The notes: generated by a model not told the origin, from the letters alone. A stretch of DNA of 64,000 nt from Clytia hemisphaerica (GCA_902728285.1 CACVBU010000236.1:558001-622000), one strand, 5' to 3'; positions 43,131 through 54,364 are shown, numbered from the stretch's first letter. Program-made: numbers and translations.

Positions 43131-45342
43131 GGTGTGGTGTATTTTCTGGTCTGTAAATTGTAGTGTCAGCTTCATGGCACGGCGTTGTTATGTTTTGACT
43201 TGGTTAGTTTGGCTCTTTTTCAATTTCTCAAAAAAGTTCTTTATTTGTCATGTACCCGACTGGGTATGGATGATTTTTCTTCAGAATTGAGAATTTCTAT
43301 TCTGTGAAATTTTAGGCTGCTGGCATCCACTAACGGATTCGTGCTCCTTATAGAGGATGCTTAATAAGCTATATTTCCTTTGTCCAGAGATTTGCCGCCT
43401 TTAGCCGATATACGGCTAAAGACATTTTTAGCTGGCGAGTGTCTACAAATATAACATTACGTAATGTTTAAATTTTCTGCGAGGCACCAAATCATAGATT
43501 GGAAAATATATTTGGATTTTGAAAAAAAAGTAGGCGGAGGGAAGTTTGCTTGTTTTTCTTCCTCCTTTCTTGTTTAATGTGGAGATTTTGTAAAAGATGA
43601 GAAATTAGATTTATTGAATTTAAGTTCCCTGATGTATCTTCTGTGTGCACCAACAAAGTTTTGCTTCATAAAACTACATTTTGATGCTTTAATTTGGACT
43701 TGCATGAGTGCATAATTTTTTACCACACTGGATTCGTTGATCACTTTGGCTCCAGATAATTGTTTTGTCAGTTCTACAGATATGTTGCAGATTATTTCAA
43801 GGTATTCTAGTTATGTATATACAGTACATTTTGGGGGTCATATTGAATATTTCTGACATTACTTCTTTATGATTCTACAAAAGGGAGTGTTGTTGTTCCT
43901 TCAACAAGGGCCTTTAAATGTTAAAACAAATAATTTCTTCAGCTTTGGCATTTCACTTTTTAATACTGTGTGGCCTTTGTATCTTTTCAGGTACTTAGCT
44001 TCAATTCTTTGAAGAGATTGGAGTGTTTCTGGTTGTTTTCTTTCACTTTTGTGTCCATATTTGTATTTTTTGAGCTTCGACCGAAGAGCTGATGGAAAAG
44101 TTTTGATAAATTTACAGACCAGATATCTTATAAAAGCAAAAGTCAAAAATAAATCTACAGACTGTACATAATGCGCGCATCAGATTGTTTTTTATCTTTT
44201 TTCTGTTTTGTTTTTCTGGTCTGGGATTCGAATTTCAAATGTAAACATTCCATTGAAAACGTTCGAAACGATCGTTTTTGCGCGCACAATAATGTCAATC
44301 AATTTACTCGCCAAGATTTCCTTTGCGAACCGGAAAGCGGTTGGTAGATCATTAAGCAGACCTATACTACCTGTGGTTTTGTAGAGGTCTGCGATTCAGA
44401 CTAGTGAAATTTCAGTTGATTTATAAGATTAGTTTTCAAATTTTTAGCTCAAGTAAGATTTTGGCTTACAGTACTAATTTGGAATATTTGAAGAGGTTTA
44501 CGAAGAAGCTAACTTTCCGCCATCCATGAAGTTTGAAATTCTAAAGATTCTTTTTATTGATGACCTCATTTTTTTATTTAGATTTTTTATAAATGAAATT
44601 CAATTCCAAACATTGGGATTTTACAAAAACTTGTGTTATAGCATTGTAAATATAAAGAAGAATTCTCAAAAACTTGAGAAAATCCAAATATTTCAAAGTT
44701 CATTAATTTTAATGGTTTGACCTAAAAAGCCCAGGAACAATTTTCTCTTTTCTTTGAGTTTTCATCCCCTTATTATATTTTCGTGGTGCAAAATTTCTGT
44801 ATTTCTGTATCGTGAATATCTGCATGCTTAGTTTTACGTTCATTTTGATTGGTGGAGATATTTGTACCTCTTGTTTTCACGAGAAGGCCTGTGGTGTCTC
44901 TTCTTTCGAAGCCCACTCATCTATGAGGTAACTCACCACCAAATGACGTCATCTCAAAGTGAAAATTCCAAAGGACCTTATCATTTTTCTAGTATCGCTC
45001 TTTTTCATCATTTGCAAAAAATAAAATGAAAGGTTGGATTTTTGGCAAATCTTATCTTACAATCACGATCCCCTATCGTTTTCAATGTTTTCGGAAATAG
45101 TTTATAAACTGAGATATTTCTCCCAATTTCTTTTTTATATTCTTAGGGACAGAGGTTGCACCTTAGAGAAGTATTCTCATGGAATGCATCAATTGAACTG
45201 CACACGTTAGTTTTCAGAACAGCAAGGACAACAGAAGTATTAGTGTAGTAAAAACGGGAGGATTGGTGAATATTGCGCCAGAACTCAACATTGGGAAGAA
45301 ATCTCTCACAAAAGGAGAATCGCATTCTTACAAAGTTTCAGT
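43131..45342. other. Intergenic stretch between Pecanex and the GPCR
   Basis: It includes the Pecanex 3' untranslated region. A possible polyadenylation signal AATAAA lies at 44148-44153, about 1 kb after the stop. An open frame at 43901-44146 on the minus strand is Lys-rich, has no recognisable domain, and I do not call it a gene. No RNA gene was seen. Confidence 0.4.
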
Positions 45343-46656
45343 ATGTTGATGTTGAACCTGACCATCTGTTTAGCGCATTTTGAACTCACTTTACCATGGT
45401 TGACAACGTATTGTCGTCTGTTTTCCAGCAACGGCACTACCACTGCGGCAACGCCCAGTGCCATGAATGCAGAATACGTTATCAAAACATACTGTTGTCC
45501 CTGGGCATTGAACACTACACACGAACATCCCAAGAAACTCACTAGACTGGAAGAAACTCGTCACATGTGTAGCTTCCCCGGGCTAAGTCACAATCGTTGT
45601 AAAGATAATCAGGATCGTGATCAATCATTTATCGATGCAGTTAATTATGGATTTTTCACGTGTGTTATACCGATCGGCTGTATCGCAAACCTTTTGATGA
45701 TTTTGACTATCAGTCGTGTCAGTCACAATCACAACTTCGTACCCATGCTTTTCATCAAGAATCTGGCAATCGCTGACATCATCTCGCTTCTTGGTTACGT
45801 CATCATGTATTCAGTGTACAATAATTGGACCACCATGCCCACAAAAATGTACAAATATTTGTTTTCGTCATTCGATATTTTAACTGGTTCAGCATCCTTA
45901 CTCCATATCATGGCCATCTCAATCGATCGCGCCATCGCTGTTGTCTTTCCCTTCAAACATTTCTCAGGAACCATCAATTCGAAAGCACGTGTTTCCACCA
46001 TCTTGCTATGGTGCTTCTCCATACTTTTGTTCATTCTTTCCATGACGAGAATAGGTTACGACGATGAAGAATTTAGTACACATTTTCACTATTCTGTTAT
46101 CATTATCGCGTTCATGGTTCCGTGCGCCTTCGTCTTCCTTTCCTACACGGTAATCATCGCCGTCACCATACGTAGCAATCAACAACTTGTCCGTGATAAC
46201 GTACGTCGAAATTCCGCTATCTCGACAACTGGTTTGAATCGGTTCCGTGAGATTAAACTAGCTATCAATGTGACAGTTATCATTCTACCAATCATGTTTG
46301 GATGGGGATTCGTTGCCATAGTTTCAATAGTTGAAGGAATTCGAGATACACTTTCTGTTTACGGGAAGTTGATTTTTATTGTCCCGATAACGATGTCTTC
46401 AATAAACCCTCTGGTCTATCTCATGATGACGGCATCCCTTCGCAAAAACTCCCTCAAAACTTTACACAGTTTCGTTTTCTGTAAAACAGCCTGTTGCATT
46501 AGTTTTGCGACCAACAATGCAACGCGATTGAGGTTTGGAAGTTATTCGAGAAATTCGACGACTCGTGATTCTGGCATGATGATAGACGATGTTGTGGAGC
46601 AACTGACAAATCTCCGTGAGCGAAATGAAAGAGTTGAAGAAAACAGTGAAAACTGA
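45343..46656 (+). CDS. Rhodopsin-family (class A) G-protein-coupled receptor, intronless
   Basis: A 437-codon frame encoding a seven-helix plasma-membrane receptor. Class A landmarks are visible: helix 1 Asn116 (GCIANLLMIL), helix 2 LAIAD with Asp145, helix 3 DRA (195-197, a DRY variant), helix 4 Trp223, helix 5 Pro near 259, and helix 7 NPLVY (355-359). Helix 6 lacks CWxP and has LPIMFGW instead. N-glycosylation sites NGT and NTT lie in the N-terminal 60 residues. The start is uncertain. Met1 gives a hydrophobic leader, Met41 is an alternative, and a good acceptor (TGTTTTCCAG, 45420-45429) lies between them, so a spliced upstream exon is possible. AATAAA at 46709-46714 may be the polyadenylation signal. 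Ligand unknown; probably a lineage-specific orphan. Confidence 0.88.
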   Translation: MLMLNLTICLAHFELTLPWLTTYCRLFSSNGTTTAATPSAMNAEYVIKTYCCPWALNTTHEHPKKLTRLEETRHMCSFPGLSHNRCKDNQDRDQSFIDAVNYGFFTCVIPIGCIANLLMILTISRVSHNHNFVPMLFIKNLAIADIISLLGYVIMYSVYNNWTTMPTKMYKYLFSSFDILTGSASLLHIMAISIDRAIAVVFPFKHFSGTINSKARVSTILLWCFSILLFILSMTRIGYDDEEFSTHFHYSVIIIAFMVPCAFVFLSYTVIIAVTIRSNQQLVRDNVRRNSAISTTGLNRFREIKLAINVTVIILPIMFGWGFVAIVSIVEGIRDTLSVYGKLIFIVPITMSSINPLVYLMMTASLRKNSLKTLHSFVFCKTACCISFATNNATRLRFGSYSRNSTTRDSGMMIDDVVEQLTNLRERNERVEENSEN

Positions 46657-47057
46657 TGATCATCATCACTTTTTGTTTATATCTGTAGATGCAATTTAAA
46701 AAAAACATAATAAATATTTGCTATATTTTGAAAAGGGAAATCAAGAAAAACTTTGCTTTATTATTCAAAACATACCGGTACCACCTTAAGGATTTCATTT
46801 TACCCCAAAATATCCTCCATTATGCTGCTTAATCTCACTCACTGATACTTCAGTTATGTATTCAGTTAGAAATCTTTGCTAATCAGGTTACCAATGCTCA
46901 CAATAAATGTGAAAGAAAACTTCAAAGAAAAGGTTTTGATTGAAATCTGTCTATAAATTATGTGGACTTTTTTATGTTCGGGTAAATGAAAGCACTGGTT
47001 AACACGTTTGTCAGGCAAAATTGTAAAATTGATAGGCTAAAGTCTAATAAACAAGCA

Positions 47058-47152
47058 ACATGCTGAATGGACCTACCTGAGATAGATAGTCGGAAACATG
47101 CTGAATGGACCTACCTGAGATAGATAGTCGGAAACATGCTAAATGGACCTAC
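47058..47152. repeat. 38-bp tandem repeat
   Basis: Two full units and a partial third (ACATGCTGAATGGACCTACC then TGAGATAGATAGTCGGAA) lie in the intergenic region after the GPCR. Confidence 0.85.
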
Positions 47153-47159
47153 CTCTTTA

Positions 47160-48220
47160 AAGATAAAATCTATAATGAAGCAGCTTCAGCAAATCCAAAA
47201 TTTGCACAAGTTTGACTAAAACTTTTAAGTCTTACGTTTTAAGGGTTAAAAGAAATCTTCCGAAAAAAACGGCTTCAGCAACTTTTTAGAGACCCTTCCC
47301 CTTCTTATCTCTATGCAAAAAAAAATCAGAAAAAAAAAATAATGAAGCAATTTCAAAAGACGTCCATTACCCCATATGCTCCTGGGCACTGTCATTTTGC
47401 ATCACTATGCAAAAAATCAGAAAAAATAATGGGACAATCCCGCGAAAAGCCGGTAACGGACGAACGTTTTAGAGTTCCAGTCGAATGAAAAAGTGCAACT
47501 TTGTTTTGAGTGCAAAAATTAAGCCATTAATAGTTCCCGCCCAGTAGATTTCAAATTACTTTTGTTAAAATTGAAAACCTTATTTTCACCCAAGGAACAA
47601 GTGCTCCAAATTTCATTCAGCCAAATCCGAGCATTTCTGAGGGTTCCAGGCTGTATTGAGTTTCAAGCCCAAAGAGCTAGAGACGAAACTTTAACCCTTC
47701 TCAGGCAAGAGAAATTGAAGCCACTTTTAACATTTTAACTTTTTAAATTTCCCATCCAAAACGCGCATAGAACGCAACGGATTGTATCTAGCGGTTCCTT
47801 TGTTTTGGAGGACTACATTTTTTGAGATCTAGGGATAGATTTATTAAGTTTCAATTCGGCTAAAAACTACGCGTGGGCGTTCTAGATGGGAAATAAGTGG
47901 TTTCATTTCCCATCCAGGAGTCTGGACTCTAACCCTTCACGCTTGAAACTCAATTCCAGACTGTCAGTCAGATTCCTTTTCATGAGTTTGAAGCCCAGAA
48001 GGGGCTAGAGAGGAAATTTCAACCTTTCCCAAGGAAGAAAAAGCGAAACTTTAAGTTTGCTCCGCATTTAGAAATTTTGTTTGAAAGACACACGGAACAC
48101 GTGTTCAAAGTTCAAGATGGGAAATAAGTGGCTTCATTTCCCATTTTCAAGTTCTGTCTTTGTAACAATTTTTTCACTCTCCTATTTGTCTTTTCAACGG
48201 GCACAAAATCGCTACTTAAT
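47160..48220. other. Intergenic repeat-rich stretch
   Basis: No gene seen. It holds two copies of the dispersed palindromic motif (47885-47920 and 48115-48146, sharing GGGAAATAAGTGG and TTCATTTCCCAT) and several related phrases about 200 bp apart (for example GAAACTTTAACCCTTCTC and GAAATTTCAACC). This suggests a degenerate repeat of about 200-400 bp. Confidence 0.4.
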
Positions 48221-48221
48221 A

Positions 48222-49053
48222 ACTTAAGGGAATTAATTTTCGCGAGACAGCCTCGAAATGATTTTATTTTCGCGACTAACTTCCACTGTAAATTTTTGCG
48301 AATTGGCGATTTTTTCAGATTTTACATTTTTCGTTATGTGTGTACTTAACTCGAACGGCTACTAGTAGGGGGATTTTTGTTCGATTTTTTGGAATCGCTT
48401 GACTGTTTTGTTAGAAGCACTTGTTATACATTTTTGGAAAGCTAAGGGGTAGTACCTAGGGTTCGGTACCTAACTCGAGATATTAATCCTTGAAAACCGT
48501 GTTTATCAGCCAGAAACAGCTATTTTGTCCAGTTTTTGCGCTTTTTGAAGCTCAATATCTCGAGTTAGGTACTGAAATCACCTATACTTGCAATATATCT
48601 CTAATCCTAATTTTTTGAGAGCTTTCCAAAAATATACAACAGGTCTCCGTTTTCTCGAGCTAAAATTTTCATTAATTTTTACCCCTATGATTTTTGCCTG
48701 AGACCGTCATATTTGTCCGAAAATCACACCAAAGTGTCCGAAAAAAATCGGAAACATAATAATTTCGATTCCCCTACCCCTTAGCTTTCCAAAAATGTAT
48801 AACAAGTGCTTCTAACAAAACAGTCGAGCGATTTTACAAAATGCCCTCTACTATACGAGGAATGAAAATTTATTTGAATTGTAGAGACATTCGAGCAATG
48901 GAGACTCATTTAAGAGAGTGTCTTAGCTGAAACATTCCTCTGGCTGAAAGGACAAACGGTTTTTGGCGTAAAAAATTAAATTTCGCGAATCAAGCGAGAG
49001 ACGAGGGCGAAAAAGGTGAAATATAATCCACGCGAAAATTTATACCCTTAAGG
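48222..49053. mobile_element. Element with CTTAAGGG/TTTTCGCG ends and a nested foldback
   Basis: The outer ends CTTAAGGGAATTAATTTTCG and CGCGAAAATTTATACCCTTA are inverted. Inside, 48363-48453 and 48772-48852 are long inverted arms (GAAGCACTTGTTATACATTT and its complement, GGAAAGCTAAGGGGTAG), and a further inner pair contains CCTAACTCGAGATATT. This reads as one foldback inserted in another element. Confidence 0.6.
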
Positions 49054-49129
49054 TAGACCTTATCGGATTTTTCTAAAAGAGCGATGCATTGTGGAATTGT
49101 TTCGAGTGTATTACTAGTCTAGCAAGCTA

Positions 49130-49415
49130 CTCTCGGGTACCTAATAGCCGGGGGGATGGGGTTGGAATAAGCGGGTGGGGGTTGGAAAAAATCTCAAAAC
49201 TTAATAAGCGGGGGGGGGGGGTTGGAATAAAAATGTCCTGGGTGGAAAATTTTTGAAAAGGAGGCTAATACAGCAGAATTAGGACAAAAGAGGGAACTTT
49301 CAAAAACATTTTCCCAAAAATTAATAAGCGGGGGGGGTTGGAATAAGAATGTCCTGGGTGGAAAATTTTCGAAAAATTAATTAGCGGGGGGGGGCGGCTA
49401 TTAGGTACCCGAGAG
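49130..49415. mobile_element. TA-flanked MITE with internal G-rich tandem repeats
   Basis: The ends CTCTCGGGTACCTAATAGCC and GGCTATTAGGTACCCGAGAG are perfect 20-bp inverted copies flanked by TA. The interior has about four units of AATAAGCGGGGGGGG plus GTTGGAATAA and ATGTCCTGGGTGGAAAATTT. The G-runs of 8-10 may form quadruplexes. Confidence 0.8.
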
Positions 49416-49991
49416 TAGACGACTAATTTATACATAGTAGAAATGAAGCAAAAAGTAATGAATATGGAACAATTTTAGTCGTCTAGAAACCTTTGTGCAC
49501 TAATTCCAAACAAAAGAAAAGTGTCAATATTGCAATTATAATTTTTTCCTGCTCAAAATAATTCTTGAGAAAAAAGAATATGTGTGGATTTGTGTATTGA
49601 AAGTTTTTCATTTGAGTTGATTTCGTTTTGAGAGTTTGTTGTTGCTTGATAAATTGTTTTCTCGCTACGCAAGTTTCTGCGTAGCTAGCCCCTGTATAGG
49701 GGGTGTTTGGGTGTTTTTGGGAGCTTGCTGGATAGTGTTTTGTACATTTTGTACTATAGGGGTGGGTGGGTGTTTAAAATCGAAATTTGCTACAAAGTAC
49801 TGATACATGCCGCTGTTTTGTACATTGACCCCCCTGGTACAATTCCTAAAAATGAAAGTCTTGTTCATCGTGGTATTTTTGAGCTTGTGACCGAAGAGAC
49901 AAAAGTTTTTGGAGCAAAGTTAAGAAGAGCGAAGGGTAGAACATATCGTTGTTAGGGACGACAATAGTGAGGTTAAGTAAATCGGCAAAAT

Positions 49992-50086
49992 CACGACGAC
50001 GGACAGAAATTTAACAGGCTAGTGAGTTTCAACCAATCAAATTTCGTATTTTCACTAGCCTATTACATTTTTTGTCCGTCGTCGTG
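49992..50086. mobile_element. 95-bp hairpin element with CACGACGACGGACA ends
   Basis: Inverted ends CACGACGACGGACA and TGTCCGTCGTCGTG, with an inner inverted pair GGCTAGTGA/TCACTAGCC. It interrupts the left arm of the large element, since the right arm lacks it. Confidence 0.65.
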
Positions 50087-50103
50087 GCAAATTTTTTTTT
50101 CGT

Positions 50104-50328
50104 AGACGGGCGGAAATATCTTTAATGGTCGGAAATATCATAGCGTAATGGTCGGAAATATCATTTGATGGTCGGAAATATCTTTTGATGGTCGGAAATA
50201 TCCAAAACTCTGAAAATTTGAAAATTTAATGGTCGGAAATATCATTTGATGGTCGGAAATATCATTTGATGGTCGGAAATATCTTTTGATGGTTGGAAAT
50301 ATCATTTAATGGTCGGAAATATCCCGCG
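50104..50328. repeat. TGGTCGGAAATATC interspersed array, left arm
   Basis: About ten copies of ATGGTCGGAAATATC, spaced 17-18 bp apart or wider, in the left arm. The inverted right-arm copy (about 54365-54515) has fewer units and is interrupted by another element. Confidence 0.85.
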
Positions 50329-50495
50329 CTTTTAAAAATTCTTCATCAGCAAAAAAATGTAAACAAAGATGGTAGCAAAGGTGTTGTTGAGATTTCGCTG
50401 ATTGCTCAGAGCGCGACGAGCAATTTTTTCCCCGATAATTTTCCTATCCGTCATTCCGTGATTCAGGGGGTATTGGGCCATTGGTGTTGTGTGCA

Positions 50496-50792
50496 CAGAT
50501 ATCTAAGCCCGAAGGGCTAGATTTGCAACTTTAAGCTTTCTCCAGCAAAAAAAAGTGAAGCAAAAATTTGACTTTTTAAATTTCGTGCCGATGGATAGGA
50601 TCTAGCATTTTAATTGTTTTCGGAGCGCGAGATCAAAAAACGTAGGCGACAAACGCTATTTCACATCTCTCAAACCGGTGAAATTGCATATTTTAGTCAC
50701 GTGACTCTGGTAGGAAATCCTTCCAAAGATGAGCTTCACTTTTTGATAAAAGCCGCAAATCTAGCCCTTCGGGCTTTACAGATATCTGTGGT
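50496..50792. mobile_element. Foldback with CAGATATCT/AGCCCGAAGGGCTAGATTTG ends
   Basis: The left CAGATATCTAAGCCCGAAGG and the right CCTTCGGGCTTTACAGATAT are inverted, with GGGCTAGATTTGC shared. About 300 bp, non-coding, nested in the large element. Confidence 0.6.
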
Positions 50793-50887
50793 TGTGTGTG
50801 CCAGAGTAGTTTTTTATTATTAGTTTTTGGGACACTATCTGAGAACTGTTCTGTTTCTTAGTTCTTTATACAGTATTTTACACAAGA

Positions 50888-51298
50888 CATAGACAGCTTT
50901 TTAGGTAGAGAAAGTGGTAATAAATTTTTTATTCAAACACGACTCTTCTTTCTTTCTTGTCTTTTTTTATATCCTTTCCTCCTCTAGCCCCCACTACTCT
51001 CAAATCACCCTAAAGCTAGTCCCAACCCTACCTATTGACACCCTCCCATTCTAGACCTTACCCGGGGGGGGGACACTCGATCTGAAAATGACCATACGTT
51101 CGGCGGAAAATTTGGCGTCCAAAATCTAACCCTTACAGTGCATCCAACCAGCAGTGCATGCAGTGAAAATTTGGCCAACAAATGACTCTTACAGTGGGGG
51201 CTAGAGGAGGAAAGGATATAAAAAAGACAATAAAGAACGAAGAGTCGTGTTTGAATAAAAAGTTCAATACCACTTTCTCTCCCTAAAAAGCTTGTCTG
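50888..51298. mobile_element. Foldback with arms of about 115 bp
   Basis: The left arm (AGACAGCTTTTTAGGTAGAG through CCTTTCCTCCTCTAGCCCCC) is the near-perfect inverse of 51187-51297. It lies directly before the 9-bp-duplication element at 51303. Confidence 0.75.
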
Positions 51299-51321
51299 GC
51301 ACGGTTGGCAAACGATATCAT

Positions 51322-52045
51322 TTAGTCGCGCGGCTGAGGTCGAAAAAAGTGGCTAGAAAATGATTTTCGTGATACACCTCTTAGATTCCACTTTTTTCGA
51401 TGGAAACTCTCGAATTAGTATATGTAGATTCCAAAATCAAAAAGTTTCCACGATATTATCGTGCAAGTAACGAGTAAATGGCGATTTTTTGCGTTTCCAG
51501 GCAAAATTGCAAGGCCTGGAAATTTTTGGGGGGTCTTCAAATTTAAAAAAAGACCTATATCACATGATAGAGCTCTTCAAACTGAGCAAAAAAGTGTATT
51601 ACACCAAAGTCCCAACTTCTCTAGATCAAAAGTTATGGGCCTATTTGTGGTCAAAAAGGTGTTTAATTTTGCATAAATTAATGCAGATTGTGGGGAAATT
51701 CCCTGTTTTCCATCAGTTTTTTACCACAAATAGGCCAATAACTTTTGATCTAGAGAAGTTGGGACTTTGGTGTAATACACTTTTTTGCTCAGTTTGAAGA
51801 GCTCTATCATGTGATATAGGTCTTTTTTTAATTTGAAGACCCCCCAAAAATCATGAATTTCCAGGCCTTGCAATTTTGCCGAAACGCAAAAAATCGCCAT
51901 TTACTCGTTACTTGCACGATAATATCGTGGAAACTTTTTGATTTTGTAATCTACACAAACTAATTCGCGAGTTTCCGTTGTTTTTTTGAAATCTAAAAGA
52001 TGTATCACGAAATGAAACGTTTTTCGACCTCAGCCGCGCGACTAA
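51322..52045. mobile_element. 720-bp foldback element with arms of about 330 bp
   Basis: It starts TTAGTCGCGCGGCTGAGGTC and ends with the exact complement GACCTCAGCCGCGCGACTAA. The arms pair almost throughout (for example AGAGCTCTTCAAACTGAGCA and its complement) to a loop near 51665-51720. It sits inside the terminal repeat of the MULE-like element, which rejoins when it is removed. The target duplication is at most 2 bp and ambiguous. Confidence 0.85.
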
Positions 52046-52061
52046 TACTCCAGGATGCACC

Positions 52062-52130
52062 CCGGCTCGAACCACCAAATGCAAGCAACCTTGTTTTATA
52101 AACCCAACACCTAACCGCTTGCGTCAACGA
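52062..52130 (-). ncRNA. tRNA-like segment (SINE or pseudogene) in MULE-like copy 1
   Basis: On the minus strand it has an A-box-like TGACGCAAGCGGTTAG and a B-box-like GGTTCGAGCCGGGG, at about the spacing of a tRNA. It also occurs at 61249-61318. The acceptor stem is not evident, so a functional tRNA is unlikely. Confidence 0.5.
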
Positions 52131-52894
52131 GACACGACAAAAAACTGTCATTCACAAATACTTATAGTGTGTAATTTACATACCTTAATTAAGAAAGCTC
52201 CCAACCCTACCGGTGCCCCTACAATTAGGATCCCTACGGGATCCAAAGTTAGGTCTGAGGGTATGAATGCCCCTAAGAAGGCCTTCGGCCTTATATTGTG
52301 ACTTTCGAGCTCCAACCCTAACCCTAACTGATAATAACCGAACCCCCGTCTACGTCCGCGGATTGAAATATTTCACTTGCAGCCTGGAGTATGATATCGT
52401 TTGCCAACCGTCTGGAACACACAACAAGTTGGCCACACAACACCACATTCTGATAAATAACGAGATTGCTCACGAGAATTTTTAACCCGCGCGGGTAAAC
52501 CCGCACCTGTCAATCATTTTTTAGACCTGTCAATCATTTTTTAGCTGCTTTTCTTTTCACTTGTGGTACTGAAAAAAGTGATAATAATAAAAAAAGAGAT
52601 AATAATAAAAAAAGACGAAAGTCGATTTTTATGCATTTTTTTAGTTGAAAGTTTTTGAATACGTGATTTTCAAGAGAATAGGGAAAGTCATGAATCTTGA
52701 CTCTTGACTCTTCACCCGCTAACCAACCTGATCTATTTTGCAATACTGTACTTGAGTCAAACTGCACTGAGGTGACGCCACTTAGAAAATTTTTGTTTCC
52801 TAAAAATATAACGGGAATTTACAAAGATATCAATAAGAGCTCATAAAACCAGAAAAAGTTTGGTCAATGCTGACAAAATAACACAAACTCCAAC

Positions 52895-52988
52895 GCACCA
52901 TATAGGATTCGAACTCTCGAAAATGACTTTCACAAGCTTATCAAATCACCGCCTTATCCACTCGGCGACGCAAGTTGCCAGATAAAGA
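52895..52988 (-). ncRNA. Degenerate serine/leucine-type tRNA-like sequence
   Basis: Read on the minus strand it contains GCCGAGTGGATAAGGCG (D-arm/A-box of type II tRNAs) and GAGTTCGAATCC (T-arm/B-box), with an extra-arm-sized gap between them. The acceptor and T stems pair poorly, so it is probably a pseudogene or a SINE head. Confidence 0.45.
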
Positions 52989-53426
52989 GAACAATGATAA
53001 AACATACCATATCTTTATTTGCCATGACCTGTATAATTTTATTTACCCTATCAAGGTATTAACTTCTTAAACAAATGATTTTAGATCATTTCCAACATAT
53101 GGGAGCCGATCGCCGATTCTCAGGGGATTTACAGCTAGTGCCTGTAAAATTCGAATTTCCATCTGGGGGGTTAGGACACTCTCCAATCTCCTTAAAGTCT
53201 CAAAAGACTGCGGAGAGGAGCTTTTTCTTGCATACAGTACCCAAATACAGCAGACAGAATTCATAGAGCGTATACGCGCGGGCGATTAAACACGATCGCG
53301 CGGAATGCGGATCAAAAAATTCTCGTGAGCAATCTCGTTATTTATCAAAAAGTACAACACCACCTTTGCTACCATCTTTGTTTACATTTTTTTGCTGATG
53401 AAGCATTTTTAAAAACGCAGGATATT

Positions 53427-54364
53427 CAGTCAGGAACTATTGCAAATTAGGCTATGTTCGCCGATTCTTGCCTAACTTGGATATGATGGCTTAATTAAGC
53501 TAGAAATTGTAGCCTAATTAGGCTGGAAGGAACAAAATTCCAATTTTTGACTTGGATTTCAAAATCCGCGTCAATATTTAGCTTAAAATGTCAAATTCTT
53601 ATTTATTTGAATAAGTTCCGAATGTTTTTTGGGTAAAATTTGAGCGGACTGAGAAAATATTCAGTTTTTAAATATTATGCTGTTTCAGCAAAATTATGTT
53701 TACATATATACAGCAGAACAGTCGAAATTATTTCAAGATTAATGTAAACAAACGTAATCCGAACTTGGCTTTAGAAACATGTTTTATCTATCTATCTATT
53801 TTTTATCTTCATAATAAACTTGTTTGGTACGCTTTTAGATTTTATAAACAACCTTGTCAGCTATAATATATAAAAAAACGTAACAAAGACCATCCTCAAT
53901 TTAAATATTTAATCAACCCATCAAGTGTAAATTTTGATAACATATCTTTAAGATCAGCAAAACCAAAAGACTATACTTTTAAAGCCAACGATAACAACAA
54001 TATATTATGATACTAAGTTTTTTTCATTTTTCAGACAAAAAATGGCGCGCTGCATGTAGAACTTAAATCGGCTTAATTTGGCTATCATAGCCAAATTAAG
54101 CTAATTTTAATAAGATAATCACATCTTTTCACTCCGCTCTAAAAAGAGAAAAGTTTTTCGCTTTAAATACTCTTCTTAGTACAAGTAACAAGTCCATGTA
54201 GTAAGATTGACGCGGATTTTACTTGTTCTCAAGATATTTAGGTTTGAATATTTCATATATCCAAATTAAGCCATTAATATCCTAACTAGGATATAAATTC
54301 TGGCCTAATTAGGCTAACATCCTAGTTTGGCCATCATAGCCTAATTTGCAATAGTTCCTGACTG
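53427..54364. mobile_element. 938-bp element with CAGTCAGGAACTATTGCAAA ends and a 5-bp duplication
   Basis: The perfect inverted ends CAGTCAGGAACTATTGCAAA and TTTGCAATAGTTCCTGACTG are flanked by ATATT on both sides. Removing it restores a GGATATTTCCGACC unit of the surrounding array. Subterminal palindromes such as TAGCCTAATTAGGCT recur near both ends. It is non-coding, so non-autonomous. Confidence 0.88.

Larger units (their letters stand above)
51303..52409. mobile_element. MULE-like element, copy 1 (9-bp duplication), carrying another foldback
   Basis: The ends GGTTGGCAAACGATATCAT and ATGATATCGTTTGCCAACC are inverted. The flanks are GTCTGGCAC and GTCTGGAAC, a 9-bp duplication with one mismatch, the size typical of Mutator-like elements. 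The left terminal repeat is split by the foldback at 51322-52045. The interior matches 60972-61475 in inverse orientation: a tRNA-like segment (52062-52130) and AACCCTAACCCTAAC (52314-52328). Confidence 0.8.

Noticed and set aside
43901-44146. Lys-rich 81-codon frame on the minus strand
   Set aside because: No recognisable domain, no splice partners, low complexity, and it lies in the probable Pecanex 3' region.
51461-51797. Two overlapping frames of 71 and 102 codons
   Set aside because: They lie within the arms of a foldback element, and the inverted symmetry explains their openness.
52311-52328. Interstitial telomere
   Set aside because: Only two to three CCCTAA repeats, and the same motif is part of the MULE-like element in both copies, so it is not a chromosome end or fusion scar.
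52895-52988. Functional tRNA-Ser or tRNA-Leu gene
   Set aside because: D-arm and T-arm motifs are present but the acceptor and T stems do not pair. Kept only as a degenerate tRNA-like sequence.
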